Assembly: GCA_902557645.1 (NCBI GenBank)
Contig: CACEAP010000001.1
Span: forward strand, 1 to 64,000
Reading direction: 5' to 3'
Origin: an uncultured SAR86 cluster bacterium
GTDB lineage: Bacteria > Pseudomonadota > Gammaproteobacteria > Magnimaribacterales > D2472
DNA length: 64,000 nucleotides
This document shows positions 1 to 8,707 of this stretch, piece by piece. The stretch's first letter is position 1. The number at the start of each line of letters is the position of its first letter. Position numbers and translations under genes: made by a program. The notes under the pieces were generated by a model. It saw nothing but the letters and a program-made list of their open reading frames with translations. It made no database searches and was not told the origin of the DNA.

Positions 1-388
1 TGTGGCTTTTAAATAAGAATAATTCTTCCATTATCCTATTTTTCCAATCCTTCACCATATCAGGCAACATTATTTGCTCTTGCAACATAATATTTTTTAG
101 CCACTCTTGCTTTCTTTCATTGGGGATATTATCAGATGGAATTTCAGAAAATGCTTTGCAAGCAATAACATCTTTATTATAAAACTTAGCTAAAGGCTGT
201 GATGTTTCAAGAGCTCTTCTTTTAGGACTTGAAATAAAATTATATTTATTGAGATCATCTTTAGCGAAATAATCTATTAAAGCATGAGCTTGATTTTGTC
301 CTTTTTCGCTTAACCCCGGGTCATCCTGATCTCCCCAAGATGCACTTGCTTCTCCGTGCCTAACTAAAAGTAAAGTATGAATAGTCAT
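1..388 (-). CDS. Histidine phosphatase family protein (3' end cut by window)
   Basis: This reading frame is absent from the ORF track because it runs off the left edge. Translated from the ATG at 388 on the minus strand it begins MTIHTLLLVRHGEASASWG. The LVRHGEA motif is the phosphohistidine signature of the phosphoglycerate-mutase-like (SixA/GpmB/CobC) superfamily, and SSPKRRALETSQPL further on is the second typical motif. About 129 residues are visible and the C-terminal part with the second catalytic His is missing. It is divergent from rsmE with 33 bp between the start codons. The family covers phosphoprotein and small-molecule phosphatases; the substrate cannot be read from the sequence. 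Confidence 0.85.
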   Translation of the reverse strand, partial: MTIHTLLLVRHGEASASWGDQDDPGLSEKGQNQAHALIDYFAKDDLNKYNFISSPKRRALETSQPLAKFYNKDVIACKAFSEIPSDNIPNERKQEWLKNIMLQEQIMLPDMVKDWKNRIMEELFLFKSH

Positions 389-415
389 TTATAGAATTTT
401 AATAGTTATTATAAT
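388..415 (+). promoter_or_regulatory. Predicted promoter of rsmE (leaderless type)
   Basis: A perfect TATAAT lies at 410-415, with TTTATA at 388-393 as a weak -35 and a 16-bp spacer. The GTG start of rsmE is only 6 nt past the -10 box and has no Shine-Dalgarno sequence before it, so transcription would start on or next to the initiation codon. Confidence 0.5.
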
Positions 416-421
416 GATATT

Positions 422-1165
422 GTGAAAACTCATAGAATGTATTTAAAAAATTTAGCAGATACCGCATCAGTGTATGAGCTTGATGCAATGCAATCCTCAC
501 ACATTACTAAAGTTCTGAGGATGAAAGAGGGACAAGAGATCGAGTTATTTAACGGCTCTGGACTCTCTTATAAAGCTAGAATTCTTAGCAGCACAAATAA
601 ATACACGAGAGTAGAGACCCTTTCTGACTCTATGTTTGTTGAGACCTTATCAGAAAGAATTATTGCGGTAGTACCATTTATTAAAAAAGAGAACCTTTTT
701 TTTATGACACAAAAATTAACAGAAATAGGTGTCACTGACTTGATGTATTATAGACCTGATAAATTAGATCAAAGCTTGCTTAAAAAAGATTTATTTAAAT
801 TAAATAAGAAACTTGAAGATATTGTTATTGGTGGATGTAAACAATCAGGGATAAATTTCTTACCTAGTATTAAGTGTTTTAAAGACCTTGAAACTTGTTT
901 GAATGATATTCCCATACAAACTTCTAACAATTTTGTCTGTTTTTTTGATCTTGATGCATCTGAGAGGTTGGCTGAAGCAGATTTTAGTGATGCGAATGAA
1001 TATATTTTTATTACTGGGGCAGAATCTGGTTTTTCTGATAGAGAAAGGTTTAATATGGAAGAGAAAAATATTGCAGTGCGCTCATTAGGAAAAAATATCC
1101 TAAGAGCAGAAACAGCTCCAATTGCTGGCATAACTTTATTTCAATCTCATATAGGTAATATATAA
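422..1165 (+). CDS. rsmE: 16S rRNA (uracil-1498-N3)-methyltransferase RsmE
   Basis: RsmE methylates U1498 in the decoding centre of 16S rRNA using S-adenosylmethionine. The 247-residue length is normal. The N-terminal 70 residues form the PUA-like part (SSHITKVLRMKEGQEIELF), and the rest is a SPOUT domain with the cofactor-knot motifs ITGAESGF (about 197-204) and LGKNILRAETAP near the C-terminus. The usual GPEGG is GAESG here, a mild deviation. The start is GTG. It is first in a run of tightly spaced plus-strand genes, with gshB starting 2 nt after its stop. Confidence 0.93.
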   Translation: MKTHRMYLKNLADTASVYELDAMQSSHITKVLRMKEGQEIELFNGSGLSYKARILSSTNKYTRVETLSDSMFVETLSERIIAVVPFIKKENLFFMTQKLTEIGVTDLMYYRPDKLDQSLLKKDLFKLNKKLEDIVIGGCKQSGINFLPSIKCFKDLETCLNDIPIQTSNNFVCFFDLDASERLAEADFSDANEYIFITGAESGFSDRERFNMEEKNIAVRSLGKNILRAETAPIAGITLFQSHIGNI

Positions 1166-1167
1166 AA

Positions 1168-2094
1168 ATGAACAAAAGAATTTTATTTATAACCGATCCA
1201 GTTGAAACACTTAGTGTTAAAAAAGATACATCATTATTTATGATAGAGCATGCTCAAAGCATTGGTATTAGATCCTATCAATGTGAAATGCTAGATATTT
1301 TGTTTAATAATAACTCTGTTAATGCAGATGCGAGAGAGATAACATTTTTTGAACAAAAAATTGTTTTAGCAGATTCATCCTTAAATATAAAACTTCAAGA
1401 CTTTGATTATGTGTTTATGCGTAAAGATCCACCAGTGGATCAAGACTATATGAACACGCTACATTTATTAGACTTAGCAAAGGCCGATGGCGCCAAGGTT
1501 ATTAATGATCCATCAGCAATAAAGAAATTCAATGAAAAGGTTTTTGCTTTATATTTCAAGGAGCATATTCCTAACACTCTAGTTAGTACAAAAATATCTG
1601 AGATTGAAAATTTCTTAGCTGCATTTAAAGAGATTGTAATTAAACCACTTGATGGAATGGGCGGCGAATCAATCTATAAAATAAATAAGATTAATAAGGC
1701 AGAAAAAAGCATTATTGAGCAATTAACACAACAAGGGATGACTGCTATTGTTGCACAAGAATTTATACCAGAAATATATGAAGGTGATTTTAGAATACTT
1801 ATAATTAATGGAATCCCTTTTCATAAAACTTTAGCTAGGATTCCACAAGGTAAAAGTTTTAAGGGTAATCTTGCTGCAGGGGGTAAAGGTGTTGCTGCAG
1901 ATCTAACCCAACATCAGAAAGTTGTTGCTAATGAAATTGGTAAAGTCTTGGTTGCAAATGGCATCATCTTTGCAGGACTTGATATGATAGGCCAAAAAGT
2001 GACTGAGATTAATATTACAAGTCCGACCTGCGCAAGACAAATTTTTGAGCAAACTGGTGAAGACCCGATTAAAACTTTGTTTAGTTCTTTATGA
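1168..2094 (+). CDS. gshB: Glutathione synthetase
   Basis: ATP-grasp enzyme that joins gamma-glutamylcysteine and glycine to make glutathione. Visible motifs are the N-terminal substrate domain with FMRKDPPVDQDYM (about 89-101), INDPSAIKKFNEK before the ATP-grasp fold, IKPLDGMGGESIYKI (glycine-rich ATP loop) and NITSPTCARQI at the C-terminus, which corresponds to the NVTSPTG-type motif of bacterial GshB. The length of 308 is typical. Its stop overlaps the start of the TonB-like gene (ATGA overlap), so the two are probably translationally coupled. Confidence 0.94.
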   Translation: MNKRILFITDPVETLSVKKDTSLFMIEHAQSIGIRSYQCEMLDILFNNNSVNADAREITFFEQKIVLADSSLNIKLQDFDYVFMRKDPPVDQDYMNTLHLLDLAKADGAKVINDPSAIKKFNEKVFALYFKEHIPNTLVSTKISEIENFLAAFKEIVIKPLDGMGGESIYKINKINKAEKSIIEQLTQQGMTAIVAQEFIPEIYEGDFRILIINGIPFHKTLARIPQGKSFKGNLAAGGKGVAADLTQHQKVVANEIGKVLVANGIIFAGLDMIGQKVTEINITSPTCARQIFEQTGEDPIKTLFSSL

Positions 2095-2711
2095 ATTCAG
2101 CAATACTTAAAACTAATAAAGTTACAAGGCGCTTGGATATTCGTAAATCTACATCTATCTCTATAGCTATACATCTCTTATTAATTTTTGGAATAACTTT
2201 TGCAAATGTATACGAACTACCTGCATTTAAAGAGTCACCAATTATCAACATAAAGCTTGCTAATTCAAATGTAGAGCAAGATGGTTTTTTAGATATGAAT
2301 GAGGAAACAATGGAAACATTTATCCCTGAAACTGCAGAAATGCTTTCAAAAAGACAAGACATGAGAGCAGAAAGTTATAAAGTAAAAAGACTTGAAGCAA
2401 ATTCAGAAGTTAATTCTTCAGAAGCTTTTTATTTAAACTCTTGGCAAAGAAAGGTAGAAACTATCGGACAAGGCTTAATAAATTCTTCAGATTATAATGC
2501 ATCCAATCAAACGGTAAGATTAATGGCAACAGTGGATTCATTTGGGAACCTATTAAAGTCTGAGATACTGATTTCCTCTGGTGATAGCGCAACAGATCAA
2601 TTAGCTATAAAGATTTTACAAGAATCTGCACCCTTCAAACCTTTTAATGAGGATATGCAAAAAGGTTATAGAATCCTTGAGATAGTTAGAGACTGGAATT
2701 TTGGCGGATAA
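2091..2711 (+). CDS. TonB C-terminal domain protein (energy transducer TonB-like)
   Basis: A short cytoplasmic N-terminus is followed by one membrane helix (about residues 22-42, SISIAIHLLLIFGITFANVY), a variable periplasmic linker and a TonB_C-like domain from about 130 to 205, with the pattern RLMATVDSFGNLLKSEIL then SAPFKPF. The linker lacks the long Pro-rich spacer of classical TonB. A TonB-like gene between gshB and the ruvX region is also found in Pseudomonas, which supports the call. No exbB or exbD is in the window. It could energise the two TonB receptors encoded here or serve another envelope role. Confidence 0.75.
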   Translation: MNSAILKTNKVTRRLDIRKSTSISIAIHLLLIFGITFANVYELPAFKESPIINIKLANSNVEQDGFLDMNEETMETFIPETAEMLSKRQDMRAESYKVKRLEANSEVNSSEAFYLNSWQRKVETIGQGLINSSDYNASNQTVRLMATVDSFGNLLKSEILISSGDSATDQLAIKILQESAPFKPFNEDMQKGYRILEIVRDWNFGG

Positions 2712-2717
2712 AATATA

Positions 2718-3119
2718 ATGCAAATATTAGCTTTTGATTTTGGTACTAAAAAGATTGGAGTTGCTGTTGGACAAACCATAACAAGGAGTTCTTCACCATT
2801 AACTATTATTTTTAATTCTAAAAATAAGATTAATTGGCCGGCAATAGAAACGGTGATCGATGAATGGAAGCCAGAATTAATAATTGTTGGTAAACCCTTG
2901 AATATGGATGGCACAGAAAGTGATATTATGAAAAGAGTAAACAATTTTGTTAAAAAATTAAAAAAGATATCAGGAACTGAATGTGAATATGTTGATGAGC
3001 GTCTTACTAGTTTTGAGGCAAGAGAAAAGGTAGCTGATTCTGGCTCTAGTTTAGTAGACGCCCATGCAGCTAAAATTATTTTAGATAACTGGTTTGATAA
3101 AAATGTCGATACCCTCTAG
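2718..3119 (+). CDS. ruvX: Holliday junction resolvase-like / pre-16S rRNA nuclease RuvX (YqgF)
   Basis: RNase H-fold nuclease of the YqgF family, implicated in maturation of the 16S rRNA 5' end. Motifs are LAFDFGTKKIGVAVG at the N-terminus (catalytic Asp), IIVGKPLNMDG in the middle, and YVDERLTSFEAREK with DAHAAKIIL at the C-terminus. At 133 residues it is of normal size. Its last 17 bases overlap the likely dnaG start, so the two genes are probably coupled. Confidence 0.93.
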   Translation: MQILAFDFGTKKIGVAVGQTITRSSSPLTIIFNSKNKINWPAIETVIDEWKPELIIVGKPLNMDGTESDIMKRVNNFVKKLKKISGTECEYVDERLTSFEAREKVADSGSSLVDAHAAKIILDNWFDKNVDTL

Positions 3120-4875
3120 TTTTATAGATCAAATTCTTGAGCAATCCGATATAGTTGATATTGTTGGTAGAAGAATACAGCTTACTAAAAAGGGGCAGAA
3201 TTTTTGGTGCTTATGTCCTTTCCATGATGATAACAAGCCCTCAATGGCTGTGAACCAAGACAAACAGTTTTTTTATTGCTTTGTTTGTAATGCATCGGGC
3301 AACTCTATTCATTTTTTAAGACGTTATGAGAATCTTGATTTTGTAGATGCTGTTGAAACTATTGCCTCTAGTGTTGGTTTAGAAGTTCCATATACAAAAC
3401 AGATTGCTGAAGAAACAAAAGCTAAAGAAATCAATGATGAAGCGAATACTATTTATAAAAATTGTTTAAAGTCTGCTGATGGCAAAAAAGCAGTTGAATA
3501 TTTAAAGAGTAGAGGTATTTCTGGGGAAACAGCGGCATTTTTCAATCTTGGCTATGCTAAGGATGGTTGGACAAATCTTTTTGATAAAGTAGCTTCAAAG
3601 TATTCGAAGGCAGACATTACCGAGTCCGGCTTGTTTAGCATCAAAGATAAAAAATCTTTTGATTTTTTTCGAGCTCGCTTAATGTTTCCTATAAGAAATA
3701 TTCGGGGTCAATGTGTGGCATTTGGCGGCAGGATAATAGGTGATGGCGAACCAAAATATTTAAACTCACCAGAAACCAAGACCTACAGCAAATCTAATGA
3801 ACTCTTTGGGCTTTATGAAGCAAGGAGTCTCGACAAAAACCTTGATTCATTAATTGTAGTAGAAGGTTATATGGATGTTATAGCGCTTCATCAAAATGGT
3901 GTAAAAAATGCTGTAGCTTCACTTGGTACAGCAATAACGGGAAAGCATGTTTCAAAACTCATGCGCTATGCTAAAAAAATATATGTTGCTTTCGATGGCG
4001 ACTTGGCAGGAAGAAAAGCTGCTTGGAAGGCAGTTGAGAATGCTTTACCTATATTAAGAGAGGATGTAAAAATGGGTTTTGTTTTCTTGGAAGAGGGACA
4101 TGATCCTGATAGTTATATTAATGAAAAAGGTAAAGATGCTTTTATTAAGTTATTAGATAACAGTATTTCATTTTCTAAATTTTTTCTCTCAAAGATTAAG
4201 GAAGTTGATGATCTTGAATCGATTGAGGGAAGATCCAATGCAGCTAAATTTGCTATACCTTTGGTAAATAGTATCAATAATGAAACTTTGAAACAGGCAT
4301 ATATTGAAGAAATTGCTTCAATTTGCAGACTTGATTTTGCTGCTTTACTTTCATCAGGCATACAAAAACCAAGAAGTATTCCAGCTGCAGATCCGCCCCC
4401 TAATAGACAAGAAAGTAGTGGTTCTTTGTTAGCCAGAAAAGCTATTGTGAGTATTTTTACTGCACTTATTCAATATCCAGCACTTGCTAAAGATAAAACC
4501 TTTGAAGCAATTCACAATAATGAGAAATTTTTATTCTTATTAGAAGTTCAAAATAAATATATTGATAATCCTGAAATTAATCCATCTATTGTATTTGAGC
4601 AAATTCAGTCAGAGCAGATTAAGCGACTATTTGGCGAGGCTTTGATGAGTGAAATTGATCTTACCGAAGAGAATGCCTTGAGCATGCTTCAAGATTGTTT
4701 GCATAGTTTTGTAAAAAATCAAAAAGATAGAGAGGAAATCTTAAAAGAAAAGTATAATATGCAGCAGATTTCATCTGCTGAAAGAAGAGAGCTTCAACAG
4801 TTCATTCTTAAAAAGGCTGAATTAAGTGAAGAAGATAGAGTTTTATTGAAAAATTTAAGCTCAAAAAGAGATTGA
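3103..4875 (+). CDS. dnaG: DNA primase
   Basis: Synthesises RNA primers at the replication fork. I start it at the ATG at 3103 (MSIPSSFIDQILEQSDIVDIV), which matches the normal DnaG N-terminus; the track start is a TTG three codons upstream. The zinc-binding domain has CPFHDDNKPS followed by FYCFVCNASG. The Toprim domain carries VVEGYMDVIAL and AFDGDLAGRKAA near the middle. The C-terminal DnaB-interacting part is divergent. The length is about 590. It sits upstream of rpoD as in the macromolecular-synthesis operon, but ruvX rather than rpsU precedes it. Confidence 0.96.
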   Translation: MSIPSSFIDQILEQSDIVDIVGRRIQLTKKGQNFWCLCPFHDDNKPSMAVNQDKQFFYCFVCNASGNSIHFLRRYENLDFVDAVETIASSVGLEVPYTKQIAEETKAKEINDEANTIYKNCLKSADGKKAVEYLKSRGISGETAAFFNLGYAKDGWTNLFDKVASKYSKADITESGLFSIKDKKSFDFFRARLMFPIRNIRGQCVAFGGRIIGDGEPKYLNSPETKTYSKSNELFGLYEARSLDKNLDSLIVVEGYMDVIALHQNGVKNAVASLGTAITGKHVSKLMRYAKKIYVAFDGDLAGRKAAWKAVENALPILREDVKMGFVFLEEGHDPDSYINEKGKDAFIKLLDNSISFSKFFLSKIKEVDDLESIEGRSNAAKFAIPLVNSINNETLKQAYIEEIASICRLDFAALLSSGIQKPRSIPAADPPPNRQESSGSLLARKAIVSIFTALIQYPALAKDKTFEAIHNNEKFLFLLEVQNKYIDNPEINPSIVFEQIQSEQIKRLFGEALMSEIDLTEENALSMLQDCLHSFVKNQKDREEILKEKYNMQQISSAERRELQQFILKKAELSEEDRVLLKNLSSKRD

Positions 4876-4927
4876 AAATTAGTAATTTATCCCAACATAG
4901 ATAAGACTAAATTTATACGGAGATTAA

Positions 4928-6727
4928 GTGGACAAACTTAGTAAAAAAGGTTCAAAGATATCTGAACTGATTGAGAAGGGAAGAGAACAAGGCTATTTAA
5001 CATATGCAGATGTTAATGATCACTTGCCTGATGATATTTCAGATCCTGATCAGGTAGAAGAAATTATTGGCATGATCAATGATCTAGGTCTTCAAGTTCA
5101 CGAGACTGCTCCGGATGCTGATACTTTAATGTTGGCTGAATCAGAAGACTCAGATGATGTTGCCCTAGAACAAGCCGCTGCTGCACTTGCTGCAGTTGAA
5201 AATGAAACTGGCAGAACAACCGATCCTGTAAGAATGTATATGCGTGAGATGGGAACAGTTGATTTATTAACTCGTGAGGGCGAGATTGAGATCGCAAAAA
5301 GGATTGAAGAGGGTATGCGCGACCTTTTAAATGCTAGTGTTGCATATCCAACGACAGTTTCGCATGTGCTTGAATTTTTCCAAATGGTTAAAGATGGCGA
5401 TAAAAAAATTAATGATCTATTAACTGGTTTCTTAGAAGAGATGGAAGAAGTTCCTTCTGCTGGGCCTGGAAGTGAAAGAGCAAAAGCTGAAGAAGAAGAT
5501 GATGAAAAGCCTACCGGCCCTGATATGGACGAAGTCCAAAGAAGGATGACAAATTTAAAAAGGCAATATAACAAGACATTAAAAGTAATAGATAGTAAAG
5601 GTAAGAACTCTAAAGAGGCTAAGGCTGAATATGAAAAGCTTGGACTTATTTTTCAATTCTTAAAATTTAGCCCAAAGATGTTTGAAGAACTTGCATCTAT
5701 AGCAAGAGCTGGCCTTAACGAAATTCGATCAAGAGAAAGAGCTATCCAAATGTTGGTAGTTCGCAAGGCTAGAATGCCTAGAAAAGATTTCTTAAAAACC
5801 TTTCCAGATAATTTAACAAAAGTTAAATGGATCAGCTCTTTACAAAAAGAAAAAAAATATAAGAAGGATCTTTTAGAGGTAATTAAACAAGATGTTGTCA
5901 TTGCACAAAAAGAAATTATTGCTTTAGAAAAAGAAGTTGGCCTGAGCGTTAAAGAGATAAAAGAAATTAACAGAAGCATGTCTATGGGTGAAACCAAAAT
6001 GCGCAGAGCTAAAAAAGACATGGTTGAAGCTAACCTTAGATTGGTTATTTCTATTGCAAAAAAATATACCAACAGAGGCTTACAATTCTTAGACCTTATT
6101 CAAGAAGGCAATATAGGTTTAATGAAGGCAGTTGATAAATTTGAATATAGAAGAGGCTATAAGTTTTCTACTTATGCTACTTGGTGGATTCGCCAGGCTA
6201 TAACTAGATCTATTGCTGACCAAGCCAGAACTATTAGAATCCCTGTTCACATGATTGAGACTATTAACAAACTTAATAGAGTATCAAGACAAATGATGCA
6301 GGATATTGGCAGAGAACCTACTCCAGATGAGCTTAGTAAAGAGCTAGATATGCCTGAAGATAAAGTTAGAAAAGTTTTAAAAATTGCTAAAGAGCCTATT
6401 TCAACTGAAACTCCAATTGGTGACGATGAAGATTCAAGTCTAGGTGATTTTATCGAAGATACTGTTATAGAGTCGCCACTTCAAAATGCTACTGAAGACA
6501 GTCTGCATTTTGCAACAGATGATGTTTTATCTTCTCTTACAGCAAGAGAAGCAAAAGTTTTAAGAATGCGATTTGGTATCGGGATGAATACTGATCACAC
6601 CTTAGAAGAAGTTGGTAAGCAATTTGATGTAACTAGAGAGCGTATAAGGCAGATAGAGGCTAAAGCGCTGAGAAAATTGCGTCACCCTAGTCGTTCAAGT
6701 CATTTAAAAAGTTTCTTAGACGAATAA
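4928..6727 (+). CDS. rpoD: RNA polymerase sigma factor RpoD (sigma-70)
   Basis: Primary sigma factor of 599 residues with all regions recognisable: region 1.1 (1-80), region 1.2 with [17 protein letters not shown], a non-conserved acidic insert with [12 protein letters not shown] (about 190), region 2 with [16 protein letters not shown] and [14 protein letters not shown], region 3, and region 4.2 with [20 protein letters not shown]. The start is GTG, preceded by a GGAG Shine-Dalgarno at 4919-4922. Its conserved -10 and -35 recognition helices justify reading sigma-70 promoters in this window. Confidence 0.98.
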   Translation: MDKLSKKGSKISELIEKGREQGYLTYADVNDHLPDDISDPDQVEEIIGMINDLGLQVHETAPDADTLMLAESEDSDDVALEQAAAALAAVENETGRTTDPVRMYMREMGTVDLLTREGEIEIAKRIEEGMRDLLNASVAYPTTVSHVLEFFQMVKDGDKKINDLLTGFLEEMEEVPSAGPGSERAKAEEEDDEKPTGPDMDEVQRRMTNLKRQYNKTLKVIDSKGKNSKEAKAEYEKLGLIFQFLKFSPKMFEELASIARAGLNEIRSRERAIQMLVVRKARMPRKDFLKTFPDNLTKVKWISSLQKEKKYKKDLLEVIKQDVVIAQKEIIALEKEVGLSVKEIKEINRSMSMGETKMRRAKKDMVEANLRLVISIAKKYTNRGLQFLDLIQEGNIGLMKAVDKFEYRRGYKFSTYATWWIRQAITRSIADQARTIRIPVHMIETINKLNRVSRQMMQDIGREPTPDELSKELDMPEDKVRKVLKIAKEPISTETPIGDDEDSSLGDFIEDTVIESPLQNATEDSLHFATDDVLSSLTAREAKVLRMRFGIGMNTDHTLEEVGKQFDVTRERIRQIEAKALRKLRHPSRSSHLKSFLDE

Positions 6728-6732
6728 TCTTA

Positions 6733-6809
6733 GGGCCTGTAGCTCAGTTGGTTAGAGCAGTGGACTCATAATCCATTGGTCGGAGGTTCGAGTCCTCCCG
6801 GGCCCACCA
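6733..6809 (+). tRNA. tRNA with CAU anticodon, probably tRNA-Ile2 (lysidine type)
   Basis: A 77-nt cloverleaf with encoded CCA. The acceptor stem GGGCCTG pairs with CGGGCCC, the anticodon loop is CTCATAA (anticodon CAT), and the T arm contains GGTTCGAGTCC. The acceptor pairs C4-G69 and C5-G68 are the features TilS uses in E. coli to tell tRNA-Ile2 from elongator tRNA-Met (which has U4-A69, A5-U68), so I favour tRNA-Ile(k2CAU). E. coli ileX also lies near rpoD, which fits. A generic tool could label it tRNA-Met. Confidence 0.85.
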
Positions 6810-7001
6810 TTAATCTTTATTAATCTCTTCTTGGTATTTCTCTAAGTCTTCCCAGTCATGGGGTGTACCAGCATTGAGTTTTATATCTTTTTGTCTAGCC
6901 CTATATAAACTTTGTGTTCTTAACTTACCTTTATCTTGCTCTTTACCAAAAAGTTTATTCCAGCCTTCTTTAAAATGTTCTCTTAGGTTTCGTTTAGCCA
7001 T
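6810..7001 (-). CDS. Small conserved-looking hypothetical protein, 63 aa
   Basis: A soluble, highly charged 63-residue protein (MAKRNLREHFKEGWNKLFGK...) with no signal peptide, Cys or membrane segment. Its stop codon is the first base after the CCA of the neighbouring tRNA, and the start is an ATG. It is 18 nt downstream of the COG0523 GTPase stop on the same strand, so it could be the last gene of that unit. I do not recognise the family. It may be real because it fills the gap exactly, but no motif proves function. Confidence 0.6.
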   Translation of the reverse strand: MAKRNLREHFKEGWNKLFGKEQDKGKLRTQSLYRARQKDIKLNAGTPHDWEDLEKYQEEINKD

Positions 7002-7019
7002 CCTAAAAGTATTTTAGCA

Positions 7020-8234
7020 TTATTGAATTTCTTCCCAAGCAGGGAATGGGTCATTTAACGTTGTCCAAAACTCTTCTCCTTTATTCATATCATCTTCAGT
7101 GACCAAACAATCATCAAGAGCATCAATCATTGCTACCTCGTCAAGCCCTTGGCCAATGAATATTAATTCTTGGCGCATATCTCCAAAAGGCTCTTCCCAA
7201 TTTGCCATAATTGCATCTATAGCATCCTTGTCCTCTGGCCAATTTGGTTTAGGAACTGATCTCCAAAACATACCGGCATATCCATAATGCGCAATACCAC
7301 CTGCTTGACTCCATTGTCCAGCATATTCAAGGCGTGATCCAAGCCAAAAAAAACCTTTAGATCTAATTAATTTGCCATACTCCTTTGTATTGTGGAGAAA
7401 GTTATAAAATTTTTCTGGATAAAAAGGACGTCTAGCCGAATAACTAAAACTACTGATCCCATACTCTTCGGTCTCAGGTATATGCTCACCTCTCATTTCT
7501 TTAAGCCAACCTGGAGCCTGCTTAGCTTTTTCAAAATCAAATAGGTTAGTATTGAGCACCTTGTCAATCTCAATATTACCTTGAGAAATAGGAATTATTT
7601 CAGCTATTGTGTTTAAAGTTTTTAAAATAGCTTTGAGTTTTGCAATATCTGTATCAGTAACCAAATCAGTTTTACTTAAAAGAATTACGTCAGCAAATTC
7701 TATTTGATCTACTAATAAATCTGCTACGCTACGTTCATCATCTTCACCTAGAGATTCGCCAGATTCTTGTAAATATTTTGCCTCTTCATAATCTTTAATA
7801 AAATTTACAGCATCAACAACAGTCACCATAGTGTCGAGTTTTGCAGCTTTGGAGAGTGAAACACCTTCTTCATCTTCAAAAGTGAAAGTTTCAGCAACAG
7901 GCAATGGCTCTGAAATTCCAGTTGACTCAATAACAAGATAATCAAATTTTCTTTCTTTAGCTAACTTATTAACCTCAAGCAAGAGATCTTCTCGAAGAGT
8001 ACAACAGATACAGCCATTGCTCATTTCAACAAGCTTTTCTTCACTTCTATTCAACGACACTTCCTTATTTACTAGGGAAGCATCAATATTTATTTCACTC
8101 ATGTCATTAACAATAACCGCGACTTTTTTATCCTCGCGGTTATTTAATATATGACTTAATACTGTTGTTTTTCCTGCGCCTAAAAAACCTGATAGCACGG
8201 TCACAGGCAATCTATTAGATAGTGCATCTTGCAT
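7020..8234 (-). CDS. COG0523 / CobW-family metal-chaperone GTPase (ZigA-like)
   Basis: G3E-family P-loop GTPase. It has Walker [10 protein letters not shown] (about 16-24), the metal-binding [10 protein letters not shown] motif (CxCC, about 75), a guanine-specificity SKTD, and a C-terminal CobW_C-type domain with [20 protein letters not shown], which is characteristic of the long ZigA/YciC type associated with zinc homeostasis. At 404 residues it is of that type. The metal is inferred from the family (zinc most likely, cobalt less so). A perfect inverted repeat lies just upstream and could be a terminator of the preceding gene or an operator; it is not a clear Zur box. Confidence 0.87.
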   Translation of the reverse strand: MQDALSNRLPVTVLSGFLGAGKTTVLSHILNNREDKKVAVIVNDMSEINIDASLVNKEVSLNRSEEKLVEMSNGCICCTLREDLLLEVNKLAKERKFDYLVIESTGISEPLPVAETFTFEDEEGVSLSKAAKLDTMVTVVDAVNFIKDYEEAKYLQESGESLGEDDERSVADLLVDQIEFADVILLSKTDLVTDTDIAKLKAILKTLNTIAEIIPISQGNIEIDKVLNTNLFDFEKAKQAPGWLKEMRGEHIPETEEYGISSFSYSARRPFYPEKFYNFLHNTKEYGKLIRSKGFFWLGSRLEYAGQWSQAGGIAHYGYAGMFWRSVPKPNWPEDKDAIDAIMANWEEPFGDMRQELIFIGQGLDEVAMIDALDDCLVTEDDMNKGEEFWTTLNDPFPAWEEIQ

Positions 8235-8246
8235 TATTAAATCCTT

Positions 8247-8278
8247 AAAAAGTGTGTTTCATTTAAGATAACACACTT
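8247..8278 (-). terminator. Possible intrinsic terminator between lipoprotein gene and COG0523 gene
   Basis: A perfect 9-bp inverted repeat, AAGTGTGTT (8250-8258) and AACACACTT (8270-8278), is separated by 11 nt. Read on the minus strand it ends in five T. The stem is A/T-rich and the T-run short, so termination would be weak. A regulator-binding palindrome is the alternative, since it lies 16 nt upstream of the COG0523 start. Confidence 0.45.
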
Positions 8279-8298
8279 GTCAATAGGCTATTTAATAC

Positions 8299-8619
8299 TT
8301 AGTTTTTGCTAACGCACTTTTCAAAATATAATTTATTAAGATGATTGATTCTTTTATTTATAGAATCTGTATTTCTTCCAGCCTGCCTTTCATTAAATAT
8401 AATGCCAGGCCAATAGAAGATACCTAAAGCTACATTTTTTCCTGTAAATCCTGACTCAGCATCTGCCTCTTCAAACATAACCCCAAGGCTACTAAGCTCA
8501 TCTTTTAATTGATCACAAGTTAATTCATAATCTTCAGTTTTAACAGTGGGCATAGTGGCATTTGAGACACATGCAGACATAAAAACTAAACCAAAAATTG
8601 CTACTAAATAATTTCTCAC
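8299..8619 (-). CDS. Predicted small lipoprotein of unknown function
   Basis: 106 residues starting MRNYLVAIFGLVFMSACVSN: a short positively charged N-terminus, a hydrophobic stretch and a lipobox MSAC, with Cys17 as the lipidated residue. The remainder is soluble with two further Cys (about 35 and 102), and contains GIFYWPGIIFNE. It is predicted to be periplasmic and lipid-anchored. I do not recognise the family. It is divergent from the PhoX-like gene and upstream of the COG0523 GTPase on the same strand. Confidence 0.7.
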   Translation of the reverse strand: MRNYLVAIFGLVFMSACVSNATMPTVKTEDYELTCDQLKDELSSLGVMFEEADAESGFTGKNVALGIFYWPGIIFNERQAGRNTDSINKRINHLNKLYFEKCVSKN

Positions 8620-8672
8620 ATCCCCCCAATAAGAACTAAATTAATTCTCATGAAATAACCCTAAACAATAGG

Positions 8673-8701
8673 TTTAACTTATACAAATGATTATGTATTA
8701 T
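8673..8701 (+). promoter_or_regulatory. Predicted promoter of phoX-like gene
   Basis: TATTAT at 8696-8701 as -10, with TTTAAC at 8673-8678 as a poor -35 (17-bp spacer). The chosen ATG at 8708 follows 6 nt after the -10 with no Shine-Dalgarno sequence, compatible with a leaderless message. No convincing Pho box is visible. Confidence 0.35.
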
Positions 8702-8707
8702 GCATTT

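Noticed and set aside
3094-3102. Upstream TTG start of dnaG given in the track
   Set aside because: The ATG at 3103 gives the usual DnaG N-terminus; the upstream codons add MIK with no family support.
5098-5574. 158-aa minus-strand ORF inside rpoD, and similar long antisense ORFs such as 769-1131, 5653-6072, 9730-10038, 16184-16543 and 52880-53245
   Set aside because: All lie inside clearly conserved genes on the other strand, show low-complexity Ser/Leu/Phe-rich products typical of antisense frames, and have no promoter or Shine-Dalgarno support.
8250-8278. Inverted repeat as a Zur box for the COG0523 gene
   Set aside because: The arms AAGTGTGTT/AACACACTT do not match the Zur pattern I know, and a terminator for the upstream lipoprotein gene explains it as well.
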